Positions 1 through 12,132 are shown, numbered from the stretch's first letter. The stretch is DNA of 64,000 nucleotides from Przewalskia tangutica (GCA_029844215.1 CM056738.1:71168093-71232092); one strand, 5' to 3'. Program-made: numbers and translations. Notes: a model not told the origin generated them from the letters alone.

Positions 1-101
1 AATAAATTACAATTCGTATTTATATAGTGTATTTAATTTACTGTTCATATTTATATTGTATTTACCATTCTCCCAAATTTAGTGTATTTTTATCTCTCCC
101 T
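1..101. other. AT-rich flank of the first copia insertion
   Basis: AT-rich sequence with repeated short 'gtgtattt' motifs. It ends in TCCCT (97-101), the left target-site duplication of the copia element that follows. The same style of sequence resumes at 5407. No gene is seen. Confidence 0.5.
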
Positions 102-249
102 TGTTAATGGTTGAGATCTTCTTTTATGTAACAAATCTGTAAAAAATATGTAGTGAAGAAGGTGGAAGAAGAGAGGAGTTCGAGAGCTTTTCAACTTTTC
201 ATTATAAAACTCTAAGCAGCAGTTACAAATAGACTGGCTATTTATAAGT
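102..249 (-). repeat. 3' LTR of copia element, U3 part deleted
   Basis: It matches the 3' half of the 5' LTR and then jumps directly into the end of the RNase H coding sequence. About 130 bp of U3 and the polypurine tract are therefore missing. The outer end and the TSD are intact. Confidence 0.88.
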
Positions 250-3200
250 AAGCATGATGCCTCTGTGTGAGACTCTTCGTCAAGACATCAACAGGATGCT
301 CAGAAGTAGCCATGTAGAGAGTTGAAATCAGTCCAGTTTGCACCTTTTCTTGAATGAAATGACAATCAAAATCGATGTGTTTGGTGCGTTTATGAAAAAC
401 TGGATTCGCGGCAATTTGAATAGCAGATTTGCTGTCGCAGAATACCTGAATGGGTTATTTCATAGGGATAGACAATTCACTAAACATACCTGTGAGCCAC
501 ACTACCTCATTCTGACAGATCACGAGGCTTACATGTCGACCTCTGCGAACTACGAGATCTGATGGGTTGTTTCTTCGACTTCCAGGAAATTAATGAAGCT
601 CCATAGAAGACAAAATACCCAGTTACTGATTTTTTGGTGTTGAGACAGGATGCCCAGTCAGCATCACAATAAGCAGATAACTTAGGTGACTCTCCTGCAG
701 GCATGAATATTCCTAGAACAGGAGCTTGCTTGATGTACCTCACCACCTCAGGCTAACGCCATGTGAGAAATTTTGGGCTCCTGCATGAATTGGCTTAGAG
801 TCCGGATCGCAAAAGCTATCTGGGCCTTGTATTAGTCGGATACATGAGTCTCCCGATAAGCCTTTGATAGCTTGTAGGGTCTTCCAAAGAGCATCATCTT
901 CCTGTCCATGACTGCGCCTTTGTGAGCACCTTCAACATCTACACATCTATCAAAAGTAACAGAAGTAAGTTTAGTATTCAGCTCCATTGGAGTGCCAACT
1001 GGTTTGGCATCTATGAGTCCCATGTCAGCCAGCTGCTCCAGTGAGTACTTTCTCTGGTGCATCACTATACCACTCTTGTTTCTTGCAAATTCAAAATCCA
1101 AAAAATACCTCAACTCCCCTAAATCTTTGATTTTGAAATGTTGTTGCAGAATGTTCTTAGTATCAGTAATGAGGCTTTCATTAGCTCCAGTGATGAGTAG
1201 TTCATCTACATATATATGGACAACAACCATGTTATCTTTATCCCCTTTAGTAAGAAGAGAATAGTCATAATGACTCTGTGTAAAACCAGTGACCAAGGCA
1301 TCAATCGAACGATATTCCACTGTCGAGAATCTTGTTTAAGACCATATAATGATTTAAGTAATCTGCAGACTTGTCCCTTCTCATGTGTAAAGACCTGAGG
1401 CATTTGCATATAGACTTCCTCATTAAGATCACCTTGTAGAAACGTATTGAAGACATCCATCGACGCATTCCGACCTCTTTGCAGTGATCGGTGATAGAAC
1501 TGATCTCACAGTGACCATTTTCACCACTGGTGAGAAAGTGTCCTGGTAATCTATGCCCTCCTTTTGGTTGTATCCTTTTGCGACTAATCTTGTTTTAAAC
1601 CTTTCAACCTCTCCTGAAGCTTTGTACTTTATTTTGTATACCCACTTGCAACCTATTGCCTTCTTCCCACTTGGTAGCTCAACTATTTCTCAAGTCTTGT
1701 TATCTTCCAAAGCTTGAACCTCAGTCTTCATTGCCTCCACCCATCTCTTATCCTTTTATGCCTCTGCATATGATAATGACTCATGCTATTCTGAGATCTT
1801 GGCTACATAGTTGTGATAACATACAGATAATCCAGCATAATTGACTATATCAGCCAGTGGATAAGGAGTTTTCCTTGATTTTGCAACTGGTTGAATAAAA
1901 TCATTCATCCATTTTGGTGGCTTTCTTTCTCTATTGTTTCTTCTTCTTCCCAGAGGTTGATGGTCTCCAAAATGCATTGCATCTTCAGAAGGAATTCTAT
2001 CAACATTAATTGACCCCTCTTGATGAATAGGTAACACATCTTCAGTCACTGGAACACTAAACATTCTGTTCAACAGCACTTTGATTACCATTTTCCTTCT
2101 CAAGATGGCTTGTGCCTTCACCTGCTGACACCCCTGTGCATCCTTGAGTGTCTGAGAAATCGAACAACTGTGCCTGTATCTTAATGTCTGCTTCATTAGA
2201 CATATGTGATTCAAGAGTAGGAAAATAACTATCCTCTGCATTCTGTTTACCAACATCCTCCTACCTTCTCTGCTGGAAGGGAAATGTGTCCTCATGAGAA
2301 GACACATCTCTGCTGATGAAGATGGTTCTGCTGTGCAAATTTAGCAACTTATACCCCTTCTGTCTAGTAGTATACCCAAGCATCACTGACTTAATGGCCC
2401 TGGCATCGAACTTGTCTTTCTTGACTAGATTGGTGGCATAACACAAGCACCCTACAGTTCTCATATCAGACAAAGATGGGTTCCTCTCAAACAACTTTTC
2501 ATATGGTGACAGATTATCTATAACCACTGAAGAGATCCTATTGATTATGTAAACTGCACTGACTACACAATCACCCCAAAATCTCGATGGTAGGTTACTT
2601 TGAAACTTGATTGCTCTTGCAACTTCCAAAATGTGCCTGTGTCTCCTTTCCACCACTCCATTTTGTTGTGGAGTGTATGGAAAAGAGCTCTAATTTATGA
2701 TTCCTAGTTGACTAAACAACTCACTACATGAATTGTTAAAGAACTCTGATCCATTGTCAGACCTAATGCCCTTAACATTCATATTAAATTGTGTTTTGAT
2801 TACTGCAAACATGCCTTTTAATACAGTAACCACATCTGATTTCATATGCATTAGAAAGACCCAAGTCCATCTAGTATAGTCATCAACAATTGTGAGAAAA
2901 TACCTCATTCCATTATAGGTAGGAACTCTATAAGGTCCCCCCATACATCAAGATGCAAAAGTTGAAAAGACATTTCTGATTTACTAGTGCTAAAAGGAAA
3001 TGGCAATCTGATCTGCCTAGTTATAGTGCATACTTCATAATATTTTATCTCAAAACTGGACTTGAACTTGTCACTAATACCTTTTATCTTCCTGAGTACA
3101 CTCATAGCTACATGCCCCATTCTTCTATGCCAAAGTCCGAACTGCAATTGCTCTTGAAAAATATGTGGTGAAGCCCTCTCTTTGGAATACTTGTGGCTGA

Positions 3201-3708
3201 TGTATGAGCATGAGCCTGAGCTTGCATCATCTTACTGTGAGCTTGCATCATCTTACTGTGATAATCTTCCCTGGACTCCAGCACATACAACCCATCGACC
3301 TCCTTACCAATCTTCTTCACCTTCCCAGTGAGGAGGTCCTGTAGTATAAAGAAATCAGGAAAGAATCGAGCACATCAGTTTAACTCTCTTGTCAGTTTTG
3401 AGACTGATAAGAGGTTAAATTTGAAACTAGGCACACACAATACATGTCTTATAAGATCAGCTCATGTGAGCTTACAACTTTCTGTTTGTGTAATGGCAGT
3501 TGTCTCACCAGTGCAATTGAACTTTCCCTGCATTTTCTATTGAGTCATTCATTTCAAACAAATTTTTATCATTCACCATGTGTTTTGTTGCTCCAGAATC
3601 TACTATCCAGCTAGATTTACCTTTCTCACCGAGAGCTACTTTACCTGCCATGTGAGCTTTAGTATTGTGATTGACATTTGCCTCCAAAGCTTGATTCATA
3701 ATTGCCAT
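250..3708 (-). pseudogene. copia pol: protease, integrase, RT, RNase H (broken)
   Basis: Pol of the first copia element in several frames. Protease active-site region WIVDSGATKHM near 3600; GAG-pre-integrase (LWHRRMGHV) near 3130; integrase catalytic core with an intact-looking DDYTRWTWVF / RSDNGSEF pair between 2944 and 2690, then the integrase C-terminal part to about 2261; reverse transcriptase 1760-830 with the variant YVDE at the usual YVDD site; RNase H from about 760, ending near 255 with the copia tail motif HIDFDCHFIQEK. The D-to-E change in YVDD and the many frame breaks indicate an inactive polymerase. Confidence 0.88.
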
Positions 3709-3723
3709 GATCGTCTCACAACT

Positions 3724-4906
3724 TTATAGATTACATGTCTTCAATACTGAATTGAGCTGTTCCTGCTGGTTATATGCCAGATTTTCCATAACTCTCGGAT
3801 TGTAAGGTTGCTGATGTGGAGGACGTTCCTTTGGATAGTTGTAAGTTTGCTGATGTGGATATCTTCCATCACCATTATAAGAGTGTTGTTGTGGATAACT
3901 TCCATCACCATTAGCCATCACCATATTAACCTTCTTCTTTCCTTTAGAATTATTAGGATATCCCATTCCTTTAGAAATCATTAGGATATCCTATTAATTT
4001 GTAACATCCTTCCATGACATGCCCCTACTTCTTACAATAATCATAATGCATTAATCTGTAGCAACCTTCCCTGACATGTCCCTTCATCTTGCAATAATCA
4101 CATAAAGCATTTTGATTATAAGATTTTTTTGGTTTATTCTGTGAAAATCTGCTCACTGGTGCACCAGATTCTCCTCCAAATGTGCTACTTCCAGAGATCA
4201 TTTTCTGACTTTCATCTTGTGCTATTAAAGCGTAAACTTGATTCACACTAAGAGTTGGTGACATCAATAAGATGTGACTCCTAGCCTGACTATAACTGTT
4301 ATTCAGCCCTATATGAAATTCAAGTAGCCTCGGATTTGATAAATGTTGTATGTATGCTCTGGGACTATCACAGTCGCATGAAGGTGGTGGTATAATCGAG
4401 TCGATCTCATCCCATAGGTATTTCATTCGTGAATAATAGCTAGATACATGTATAACACCTTGATTCAACATCGCCAACTCTTTTTTCAATTGATAAACTC
4501 TCGATAGGTTGATTTTGTCAAATCTCTCTTTCAGATCCTTTCACACTGCATATGCAGTCGATCTATACAATATACCACTCAATAGACTTTTATCTACATT
4601 CCTCATGATTCACGAGATCACCATAGCATTACACCTATCCCACTGCTTCGTTTGATTCAATCCGTAGGTGTTTCGCTTAACAGATCCGTCAATGAAACCG
4701 ATTTTGTTCTTCGTTAATAAACTCAGATTCATTGCGCGACTCCATAAGGTGTAATTTTCCATTCCTATTAGTTGAATCTCTACCTGTACTTCCCCTGGAG
4801 TGTCAGCAACACTTAAGAAGAGTGGATGATTATGATCCACAATATTCAAGCTCTCACTCGAGCTTTCTTCGATGATCGATAAAGTATTAGGCAGCGTGTT
4901 CTCCAT
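3724..4906 (-). pseudogene. copia gag (broken)
   Basis: Gag of the first copia element. It starts at the ATG at 4906 with a copia-type N-terminal domain (GMENYTLWSRAM region) about 220 nt inside the primer site. A UBN2-type gag core follows at about 4489-4200, then a zinc knuckle of the CX2CX4HX4C type (CDYCKMKGHVREGCY) near 4080. The region 3724-3981 is a low-complexity, Tyr/Pro/His-rich linker. Frameshifts and stops separate the pieces. Gag would form the particle shell and bind the RNA; here it cannot be made in full. Confidence 0.85.
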
Positions 4907-5129
4907 GAATTATTGTGATTGATTTTAAGATCTCAATAATGATGCGATTCTTACCAGCGCAAATCAGGATCGATTACGCAAACTTCACTACAGCCTCTAT
5001 CTTCCCCAATTGGAAAATCTAAGATCAATCGATTGAAAATTTTGTTCAGCAAATTTCACTATTGCTCCTCACGATCTGTTGCGATCTGTTGTGAAGAGCT
5101 GATTTATGCAACCTGGGGCTTTGATACCA

Positions 5130-5406
5130 TGTTAATTATTGAGATCTTGCTTTGTATGTAATAAATCTGTAAAAAAAAATGTAGTGAAGAAGGTGGAAGA
5201 AGAGAGGAGTTCGAGAGCTTTTCAACTTTTCATTATAAAACTCTAAGCAGCAGTTACAAAAAGACTGGCTATTTATAAGGCTAGAAAACTAATAGAAAAC
5301 TAAGAGTACTTAACTACTAACTAATACTCATTAACTTCTATTAATACACTAACTGAAACGTGGACATAAAACTGAAAACTAAAGACCCATAATTCATATC
5401 TCAACA
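5130..5406 (-). repeat. 5' LTR of copia element (277 bp)
   Basis: The plus-strand text starts TGTTAATTATTG and ends CTCAACA, so on the minus strand it is a TG...CA LTR. The part 5130-5277 is nearly the same as 102-249. The tRNA primer site directly abuts it at 5129. Confidence 0.92.
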
Positions 5407-5907
5407 TCCCTCTCTCTTGTCCATCATTCTTGTCTTCTCCCTCGTCCTTCTCTCTGTTTTCATCATTAATGCCCCGCCGAAATTGGTGTATCTACCGCAC
5501 GGTGACAACCAGAGATAGAGTTTATTTTATCATTGAAATTGAGTTGTGTTCAGTGAACTCATGAGCAAAATTTTTACATACAGTGATGTTTTTCTCGACG
5601 AAAACCTAGACGGTGACATATTTGAGTGTATTCGTCGATTTGAGCAATTTCTAGAGGAACTTTTACATATCTGATTGAAATATGTGGCTTCTTCTCCTTC
5701 TTGTATCTCGGGTCTAGGTCTGAGTGTATTTTACTTTTAGTATCTCTAGATCTGAGAGTATTTGAGTGTATTCGTCATTTTTTTAAGTGTAAATATTTGA
5801 ATTTATTCGTCAATCCGAGTGTATTTGCTCAATTTTCAAAGAAACTTTTATATTTCTGGCCGAAATTCATGGCTTTTTTTCCTTCTTGTATTTCATATCC
5901 GAGTGTA
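5407..5907. repeat. Flank plus degenerate tandem repeat (two units of about 190 bp)
   Basis: After the TSD, 5412-5620 has no recognised gene. From about 5625 the motif 'gagtgtattcgtc', followed by a gene-like but non-coding stretch ending 'cttcttgtatctc', occurs twice (about 5625-5800 and 5815-5960). The second copy runs into the start of the large duplicated unit at 5908. Function unknown. Confidence 0.5.
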
Positions 5908-6043
5908 TTTTATTTCTTGTATCTCCACATTTGAGTGTATTCGTCAATTTTAGTGTAAATATAAGATATATATATTTAGTTGATTGTAATTTTAGGTAAA
6001 CTAGATGTATCTGATTGTATGTGTTGGTTGAATGATCTATATG

Positions 6044-6868
6044 TAGGGGTGTACATTTTCGGATCGGACCGATGGATTCCCGGTCCTTCAAAATGTGGGA
6101 TTCCGGTTTTTCGGTCCGGATAGGGTAAAAATCAGAATTTTCCGGTCCAGACCGGAATGGATCGGTTTTATTTTTTTTTAAAATTGAATTACCAATACTG
6201 AAATTAACATTCTCGGACACATTATCACAAAATTTAAACGTTGAAATCTATTGTATATCGCGAGATATTTAGCTTTGAGAATGGAAAAAACGTAACGATT
6301 TGGGGAAAAGTGAAATTGACTGGCAAGATGGACGTTTTTGGAGAAATCCGCTGAACCTCCGTTTGGGTCGGATTCGTCTCGAAAAACACGCGAAATCAAA
6401 AAAAATTAGGTCAAACGGACGTCCGAGCGCAAAGTTATGACCATTTAAAATTTCACTAATTTACAACTAGTTTACTTTCTTCTCTCCCTACCTATATTTT
6501 ATGTCAATGCTTCAGGAATGTCCAAATAGAAAATATAAATGTGTTATGTGGTGTGTAAGTGTAACTTTAATTAATGAGTAGTTCAGTAGTTCGTATACGA
6601 ACCAAATACATTTGTTGGTTTTCTTTAAGTTAGTCATATTTAATGAAATAAAATATATTGAAGGATAAAGAAAAAAACAAACATATTTAAAGAGATTGAT
6701 AAACGAACACATTGTTAAAAATTTACAATTAAAAAATGAATTTAAAAAAAATGTCCAACCGGTCCAAAACCCGGACCGGAATTTTTCGGTCCTCGGTCCG
6801 GAAAAATCCCGGATTTCGATTCCGGTCCATTCCGGTTCCGGTCCGGTTCTGAACCGGTATACACCCTA
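6044..6868. mobile_element. Non-autonomous hAT-like element with long GGTCCGG-rich inverted ends
   Basis: It begins TAGGGGTGTACA and ends TATACACCCTA. Both ends carry about 120 bp packed with CGGTCCG/CCGGACC motifs in opposite orientation (6055-6170 and 6755-6860). The 7-mer CTATATG lies on both sides (6037-6043 and 6866-6872), so the exact end is uncertain by a few bases. The AT-rich centre has no convincing coding sequence. This is a hAT-type deletion derivative by end structure. It sits in unit 1 and is absent from unit 2. Confidence 0.7.
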
Positions 6869-7199
6869 TATGCATATGTATTTGATTTACTGTATATTAA
6901 AATCGTATATTTAAATACACCTGATTATATGTGAAACTGTATCTAAATACACTTAAATACACACGAAATAACTATATTATAGCTACAAAATTTAATTAAG
7001 AAAAAAAATAGCTTCAATTGGTTACAAGCCTAGAAAATATATTTATTTATGTAAGTTACTCCGAAGAAAATAGGGAAAGAGCCTTTGTTGGCCTAATGCC
7101 CAACCGCATCCAATATTCATCATGAATTTTGACTTAGCTCCTTTTCCTTTTATTTGGGCAGGAAATGTTATCTATTTAAAAACTAAAGTTAGTACATAT
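6869..7199. other. AT-rich spacer between two hAT elements
   Basis: Sequence with several 'aaatacac' motifs resembling the window's left flank, then a T-rich stretch. No gene or clear element is seen. GTACATAT (7192-7199) is the left target duplication of the next element. Confidence 0.4.
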
Positions 7200-8085
7200 C
7201 AGGAGCGGGAGCTTAGGAGGGGCACGGAGTGGCATTACCCCCCTCAAAAAACTCATTTTTTTTAAAAAAAAATAGTCTTCTTCTTCCTTTTTGTATGAGA
7301 ATGATGTTTGCAATGTTATGGTGAAGAAGTGACGATTCTGTACTTTTGGTGATAGTTATGGTTATTTTTTATATCGGTCTGGTGATAGAACAATGACATG
7401 TACTAATTGTGGAAAGAGAATATACGATGAAAGATAAGATAGGAAGAAAGATAAAGAATCTTTTAAATTCTACGTTTATGAGATTTATCGCAGATTGTAT
7501 ATGATTTGTTAAAGAACTCTTTGTTTACAACACATCTTATATATAAATTTTAAAAAGTTTTAACTAATTTTTTCATAAATTAATTTGAGTTATATATCAA
7601 CATAACTTTTAGGTAACTAAACTTCGTATTAATCACAAAAAATGAGTACAAGGAAAGAACTCTTACAAGTTACAAGTCTCATTTTCGAGCATAAAAATCC
7701 TAGATTTTGAAAATACGATCTGAAATTTGTCTTTTACCAAAATTCTAACTATTATTTTATTTTTCCAATGTTTCTCCTAGTCTAATTATTTTTTTTTGTG
7801 CGTGACTTAGTTCGTGAGATTGGGGGAACTTTAAAAAAAACAGGGAAGGCGAATACATATTACTTGATTGACCAGATAATCCGTCTTATCTTAACTCTTC
7901 CAGTTTCTACGGCTACTACAGAAAGATCATTTTCAAAGCTTAACTCTTTCAGTTTCTACGACTACTACAGAAAGATCATTTGCAACAATGAAGATAATCA
8001 AGACAAGGTTGCGTAATAAGATTTTGAGCAAGTTTCTACAGCTACTATCGTCCTTCCATAATATTTTGGACAAGCTCCGTCACTG
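7200..8085 (+). mobile_element. hAT transposon remnant with TIRs and 8-bp TSD
   Basis: The left end is CAGGAGCGGGAGCTTAGGA and the right end is GGACAAGCTCCGTCACTG, imperfect inverted repeats. The flanks are GTACATAT (7192-7199) and ATACATAT (8086-8093), a 7/8 match as expected for an old 8-bp hAT duplication. Only the C-terminal end of a transposase remains inside. The element is 886 bp and cannot move by itself. Confidence 0.8.
7798..8045 (+). pseudogene. hAT transposase C-terminal dimerisation fragment
   Basis: The frame contains LPVSTATTERSFSKL, the conserved hAT C-terminal dimerisation motif (S..ERSFS), preceded by about 30 residues of helix-forming sequence. A 50-bp stretch (about 7897-7940) is repeated directly at about 7947-7990, which shifts the frame so that the expected continuation (ATMKIIKTRLRN) falls in another frame. 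It resembles the zinc-finger-MYM/TTF-type hAT proteins of plants. It is a remnant with no expected function. Confidence 0.75.
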
Positions 8086-8726
8086 ATACATATTGTTATC
8101 TTTTTTTAATATATAAATAAAGTTGTAGAACGGAAGAATTAACGTTTACTCAACAAATTGTAACAATTTCATATAAAAAGAATTTCCTGCGTTAATATCA
8201 TCTGAAGAGTCTAAAGATCAAGTGACTTGGGCTTAGTACTCTGTTCCAGATGAAGACATTCCAAAGTGAGCAAATCATTCTACTGGAGTTACTCGTAATT
8301 TTAAGGCAATTGTACATTCCAAACAGACGACGACACCGAATAATAAATATTTCACTTAATTACAATTCTTTAATTTTTTTGTTGATAAATTATTTGTACA
8401 TTTTATAGTGTTGGGGTCGAAAAAGAGGACATCATGCGACAAATAACAATTGCAAACCTTATACGACGATAAATAAGCCGACAAACAAAGCTATACTAAA
8501 AAGGTATAATATCTTAATATGATTTGGTCAATTGACCTACATATAAGAAAAATGATATAAAAGAAAATATAAAACTATGAGAGAATAATCTCTCCTAAAC
8601 AAGATTCTTTAAACCTACGAGACTATATTGTGAAAGTTGTTGTGTTATGTATGAAAATAAAAGATCTTCTATTTAAGTCCAAAATTTCTCCTTCAAGAAA
8701 ATGATAAATATGAAAGTCCTTTTTTT
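8086..8726. other. Duplicated upstream DNA (unit 1 part), no gene
   Basis: From 8165 on it matches 13265-13795 and then 40621-40930 of unit 2. In unit 2 the two parts are separated by the 27-kb nested insertion. No coding sequence. It marks the empty-site version of that insertion: here '...gtcgaaaaagaggacatc' is continuous. Confidence 0.7.
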
Positions 8727-8915
8727 TGTAAACGTGTATAGTAGTATAATAAAATTACTACCCATAATTAGAATATATTACATATATTGTGTAAATATAA
8801 TTATGATAAGACTAGAATTCTTCTTGTAATTAGGATTAGGATTCCTCTTGTATAAGAGATAAATATTGTACACTATATATATTGATATTAATGAGAAAAC
8901 TCCTCAAGGGAGATT
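8727..8915 (+). repeat. 5' LTR of the deleted copia element
   Basis: Starts TGTAAACGTG and is nearly the same as 11569-11689 over 120 bp. It contains a TATA-like 'actatatata' near 8872. Confidence 0.85.
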
Positions 8916-9057
8916 AAGTATCAAGAGCCAAAACCCTGAAACCCTAGAATTAACTATAAGAGCTGCCGGCCAACCTCCCCCCTTCCTCGGGAACCGTCGC
9001 GGCCCTCCACCAAATTTCTTGGTTTTTTTTGTTCTTCTCCATTCTCCTCTTATATAA

Positions 9058-9840
9058 ATGGGTACTCTTGAATCCTCCACCCTTTCTGACGCTTCCACTT
9101 CAACACCCCCTCCCACCACCAATTTCTCACCATCTTTTATCTGGCTCTCGTCGTGACAAAACATCAAGAATTTCATCCCTCTCATTCTTGATCAGGAAGA
9201 TGGCCAATAATGTTCGCGGGTCGAACTCTTTAAAATTCATGCCTGCGTTTACAATGTGCTTGACCACATCGATGGGTCTATTCCTCGTTCCCCGAAGATT
9301 GATGACACAACTTGGCATCGTCTTGATGTCGTTGTTAAACAGTGGATCTATGGCACTGTATCCAAAGACCTACTTCTCACCATCATGAAAACAGGGGCTA
9401 GCCACGAATTATGGACAAGATCGAAGAAAATTTTCCAAGACAACAAGAACACTCGCGCGGCGTATTTGGAGGAGCAATTCAACAACACACGTCTGAAAAA
9501 TTATTCTACTATGTTTGAATATTGTCGACAATTGAAACTTGTGGCAGACCAATTGACCAATGTTGATACGTCCGTGTCCAAAACAAATATGGTGTTACAA
9601 CTAATTGCATGCCTCCCTAAAGGGGAATATAACACCCTAGCCACGATAATTCATCAGGTTGTCCCTCTTTCGAACTTCAACAATGCTCGCTCTCAACTAC
9701 TACTAGAAAAAATCCGCCGTGCTAAGCACGATGAGCACAATCAAAAGGTGCTCGTTGTCGAAATGCAACCTCAGCACCAGTTTTCCGCCGGTCAAACCCC
9801 GTCGGAAAATTCCCAACCGCGGCAGAGGTGGCAGAGAGCA
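9058..9840 (+). pseudogene. copia gag (UBN2 type), frameshifted
   Basis: An ATG at 9058 opens a Ser/Thr/Pro-rich start that stops at about 9153. The family phrase IKNFIPLILDQEDGQ then continues in a second frame and the main body in a third (9256 onward). The body holds the UBN2 core: WIYGTVSKDLL, LWTRSKKIFQDN, LEEQFNNTRLKNYS and CLPKGEYNTL. There is no zinc knuckle. At about 9830 the reading jumps to the linker normally found just before reverse transcriptase. Confidence 0.82.
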
Positions 9841-11520
9841 CTGTACCTCATGTGCCGCGACACTTCCTCCACCCTCCTCTTATCCGACCTTACCCTCTGT
9901 ATCGGATCCCACCACTCAGCCACCACAGTCACCCACTGTCCCCCACTCACCATATGGAAACTCGTGCCAAACACGGGATCTCCAAACCCAAAGTCCAATT
10001 TAACCTGTCTGCCTAAACCATCTCTCCACTTTCCAAGAACCCCAAATTGTCCAAATAAGACCCTAATTGGAATGCGGCAATGTATCAAGAGTTCAATGCT
10101 TTGACTAAGCAGCACACGTGGGATCTAGTACCTAGGCCGTAGGGGGTGAATATGATCCATTATATGTGACTTTTGCATCACAAATTCAGAGACAGTGGAG
10201 ATCTTGAGAGGTATAAGACACGACTTGTGGCTAATGACACAAATCAGCAAGAGGACATTGATTGTGGTGAGACATTCAACCCGATTGTCAAACCGGCTAC
10301 CATTCACACAGTTCTGAGTATAGTCATGGGCAAATACTGGCTGATACATCAACTTGATGTGAAGAATGTATTTTTACATGAGGACCTGATAGAAACAATC
10401 TACATGCATCAGCCTTCTGGGTTCACCCATCCAGCAGTCCCTCACTATGTGTGCCATCTCCATAAGTCAGTATATGGCTAAAGCAGGCCCCAGTGCGTGG
10501 TATGATCGCTTTGTCAGATATATTTTGCAGATTGAGTTTGTATGCAGCAAAAGTGATACATCACTCTTCATTTTTCATCGAGGTAGTAGTATTTCTTACT
10601 TATTACTGAATGTGGATTATATTGTTCTTACTGTCTCCTCCGATGGGTTGAAAAATGAGATTATTGTTTTGTATAAAATCGAATTTGCATTGACTGATTT
10701 GGGCAAGCTGAGTTATTTCATGAGGCTATCAGTGATCAGGTCTGCCAACAACATGTTCTTGTGTCAGCGTAAGTATGCAGAGGAGATTGTGTACATCGCA
10801 AATATGACGAATTGCAAAGTTATGCCTACTCCAATTGATTCAAAATCTAAGCTCAGTGCTATGGATGGTGCTCCAATCTCCGATCCTACTTTGTATAGGA
10901 GTCTTGCAGGTGCACTTCAGTATCTCACATTTACAAGGCCAGATATTGCTTATGATGTTTAGCAGGTATGCCTATTTATGCATGCCCCCACGGAGTCTCA
11001 TTTCACTGCCCTTAAGCGTATCATCTGATACATTAAGGACACACTTGATTATGGTTTTCACTTTTACCTCTCTGCACCAAACAAGTTGCTCTCGTATACG
11101 AATGCAGATTGGGAAGGGTGTCCGGACACGCGACGCTACACCTCCGACTTTTATATTTTTTAGGGGATAATATAATTTTATGGTCTGCCAAGCGACATGC
11201 CACTCTATCTCGTTCCAGTGCCGAGGCTGAGTACAGAGGCGTTGCAATTGTGGTAGCTGAGATTTGTTGGCTCAGAAATTTACTGTTACAACTTCAGTGT
11301 CTTTTGCGTCAGGCACCTATTGTGTAATGTGATAACATCTCTGCAATCTATCTTTCTCCCAACCGATTCAACATCAGCGAACCAAACACGTTGAGATGGA
11401 CATACATTTCGTTCGTGAGAAAGTTGTGTTAGACCATGTCAGAGTGTTACATGTTCCCTTATCATATAGTATGCAGATATATTTATCAAAAGACTTTCCA
11501 AACAGTTATTTCTTTACTTT
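9840..11520 (+). pseudogene. copia reverse transcriptase and RNase H (integrase lost)
   Basis: Pre-RT linker (THHMETRAKHGISKPK) at about 9945, then RT in three frames: ERYKTRLVANDTNQQ and IHQLDVKNVFLHEDL (10173-10481), then the thumb side (10500-10962) with NVDYIVLT in place of the catalytic YVDDI, so the polymerase site is damaged. RNase H fragments follow (SAKRHATLSRSSAEAEYR, 11180-11330) and the C-terminal copia tail (IHFVREKV, near 11400). Confidence 0.83.
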
Positions 11521-11568
11521 AGATCCAGTCTCAGCGTTCGGCCTCCTCCCGCTTCCACTGAGGGGGTG

Positions 11569-11689
11569 TGTAAACGTGTATAGTAGTATAATAAAATCCC
11601 TATCCATAATTAGAATATATTTTATATATTGTGTAAATATAATTATGGTAAGACTAGGATTCCTCTTGTAATTAGGACTAGGATTCCTC
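11569..11689 (+). repeat. 3' LTR of the deleted copia element, truncated
   Basis: Copy of the first 120 bp of the 5' LTR, ending abruptly at 'ggattcctc'. The duplicated upstream DNA resumes right after it. Confidence 0.83.
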
Positions 11690-11933
11690 CACACAAAAAA
11701 CATTTCTATGAAAAAATCATTTTAAAAGTAAAATACAATTATGATAAATTTAAATAAATAGGAAAACATATAGTTATTATTTTGAACTGTATTATGGCAA
11801 CAGGTCACCATTATCATACATGGAATGGCATATATTAAGAGTGTTATGTGATGATTGGACGTTTAATGGTAAGAACGCAACATGTTATGTGTAATCAGAT
11901 GAATACTAACCAGTAATATCTTACTTCCTCCGT

Positions 11934-12132
11934 TCTAATTTAAAGGAAACACTTTTTTTTAGTCTGTTCTAAAAAAAATGATACATTTTCTTACCTTTTA
12001 CGTTTAAAGAGATGTTTTATAACCACACAAATATATTTTACTTATATTAGACCACAAGATTCAAAAGTCTTTCTTTATTTTTTAAATTTCGTATCCAGTC
12101 AAATTATATCATATAAATTGAAACGGAGGAAA
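11934..12132. repeat. Stowaway-type MITE (unit 1 copy)
   Basis: Inverted ends CTTCCTCCGTTCTAATTT and, on the other side, AAATTGAAACGGAGG, with TA at the left junction (11932-11933). This is the common plant Stowaway end sequence. The same MITE is at 41159-41391 in unit 2, so it predates the duplication. Confidence 0.75.

Larger units (their letters stand above)
102..5406 (-). mobile_element. Ty1/copia LTR retrotransposon, decayed but with both ends and TSD
   Basis: A complete minus-strand copia element. The 5' LTR is at 5130-5406 and a truncated 3' LTR at 102-249. The primer-binding site next to the 5' LTR (minus strand, 5129 down to about 5112) reads TGGTATCAAAGCCCCAGG and fits initiator tRNA-Met. 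The flanks carry the same 5-bp repeat TCCCT (97-101 and 5407-5411). Domains run in copia order on the minus strand: gag with zinc knuckle, protease, GAG-pre-integrase, integrase, reverse transcriptase, RNase H. The frame is broken into about a dozen pieces, so the element is dead by itself. The TSD shows that it inserted as a unit and was not rearranged afterwards at its ends. Confidence 0.93.
8727..11689 (+). mobile_element. Internally deleted Ty1/copia element (Ale/Retrofit-like)
   Basis: LTRs starting TGTAAACGTG lie at 8727-8915 and 11569-11689, the right copy truncated. A degenerate primer site (agTATCAAGAGCC) is at about 8916 and a purine-rich tract (CTGAGGGGG) just before 11569. Gag is followed almost directly by the start of reverse transcriptase, so protease and integrase are missing. 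The element splits a region that is continuous in unit 2, which confirms it as an insertion after the duplication. Confidence 0.87.
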
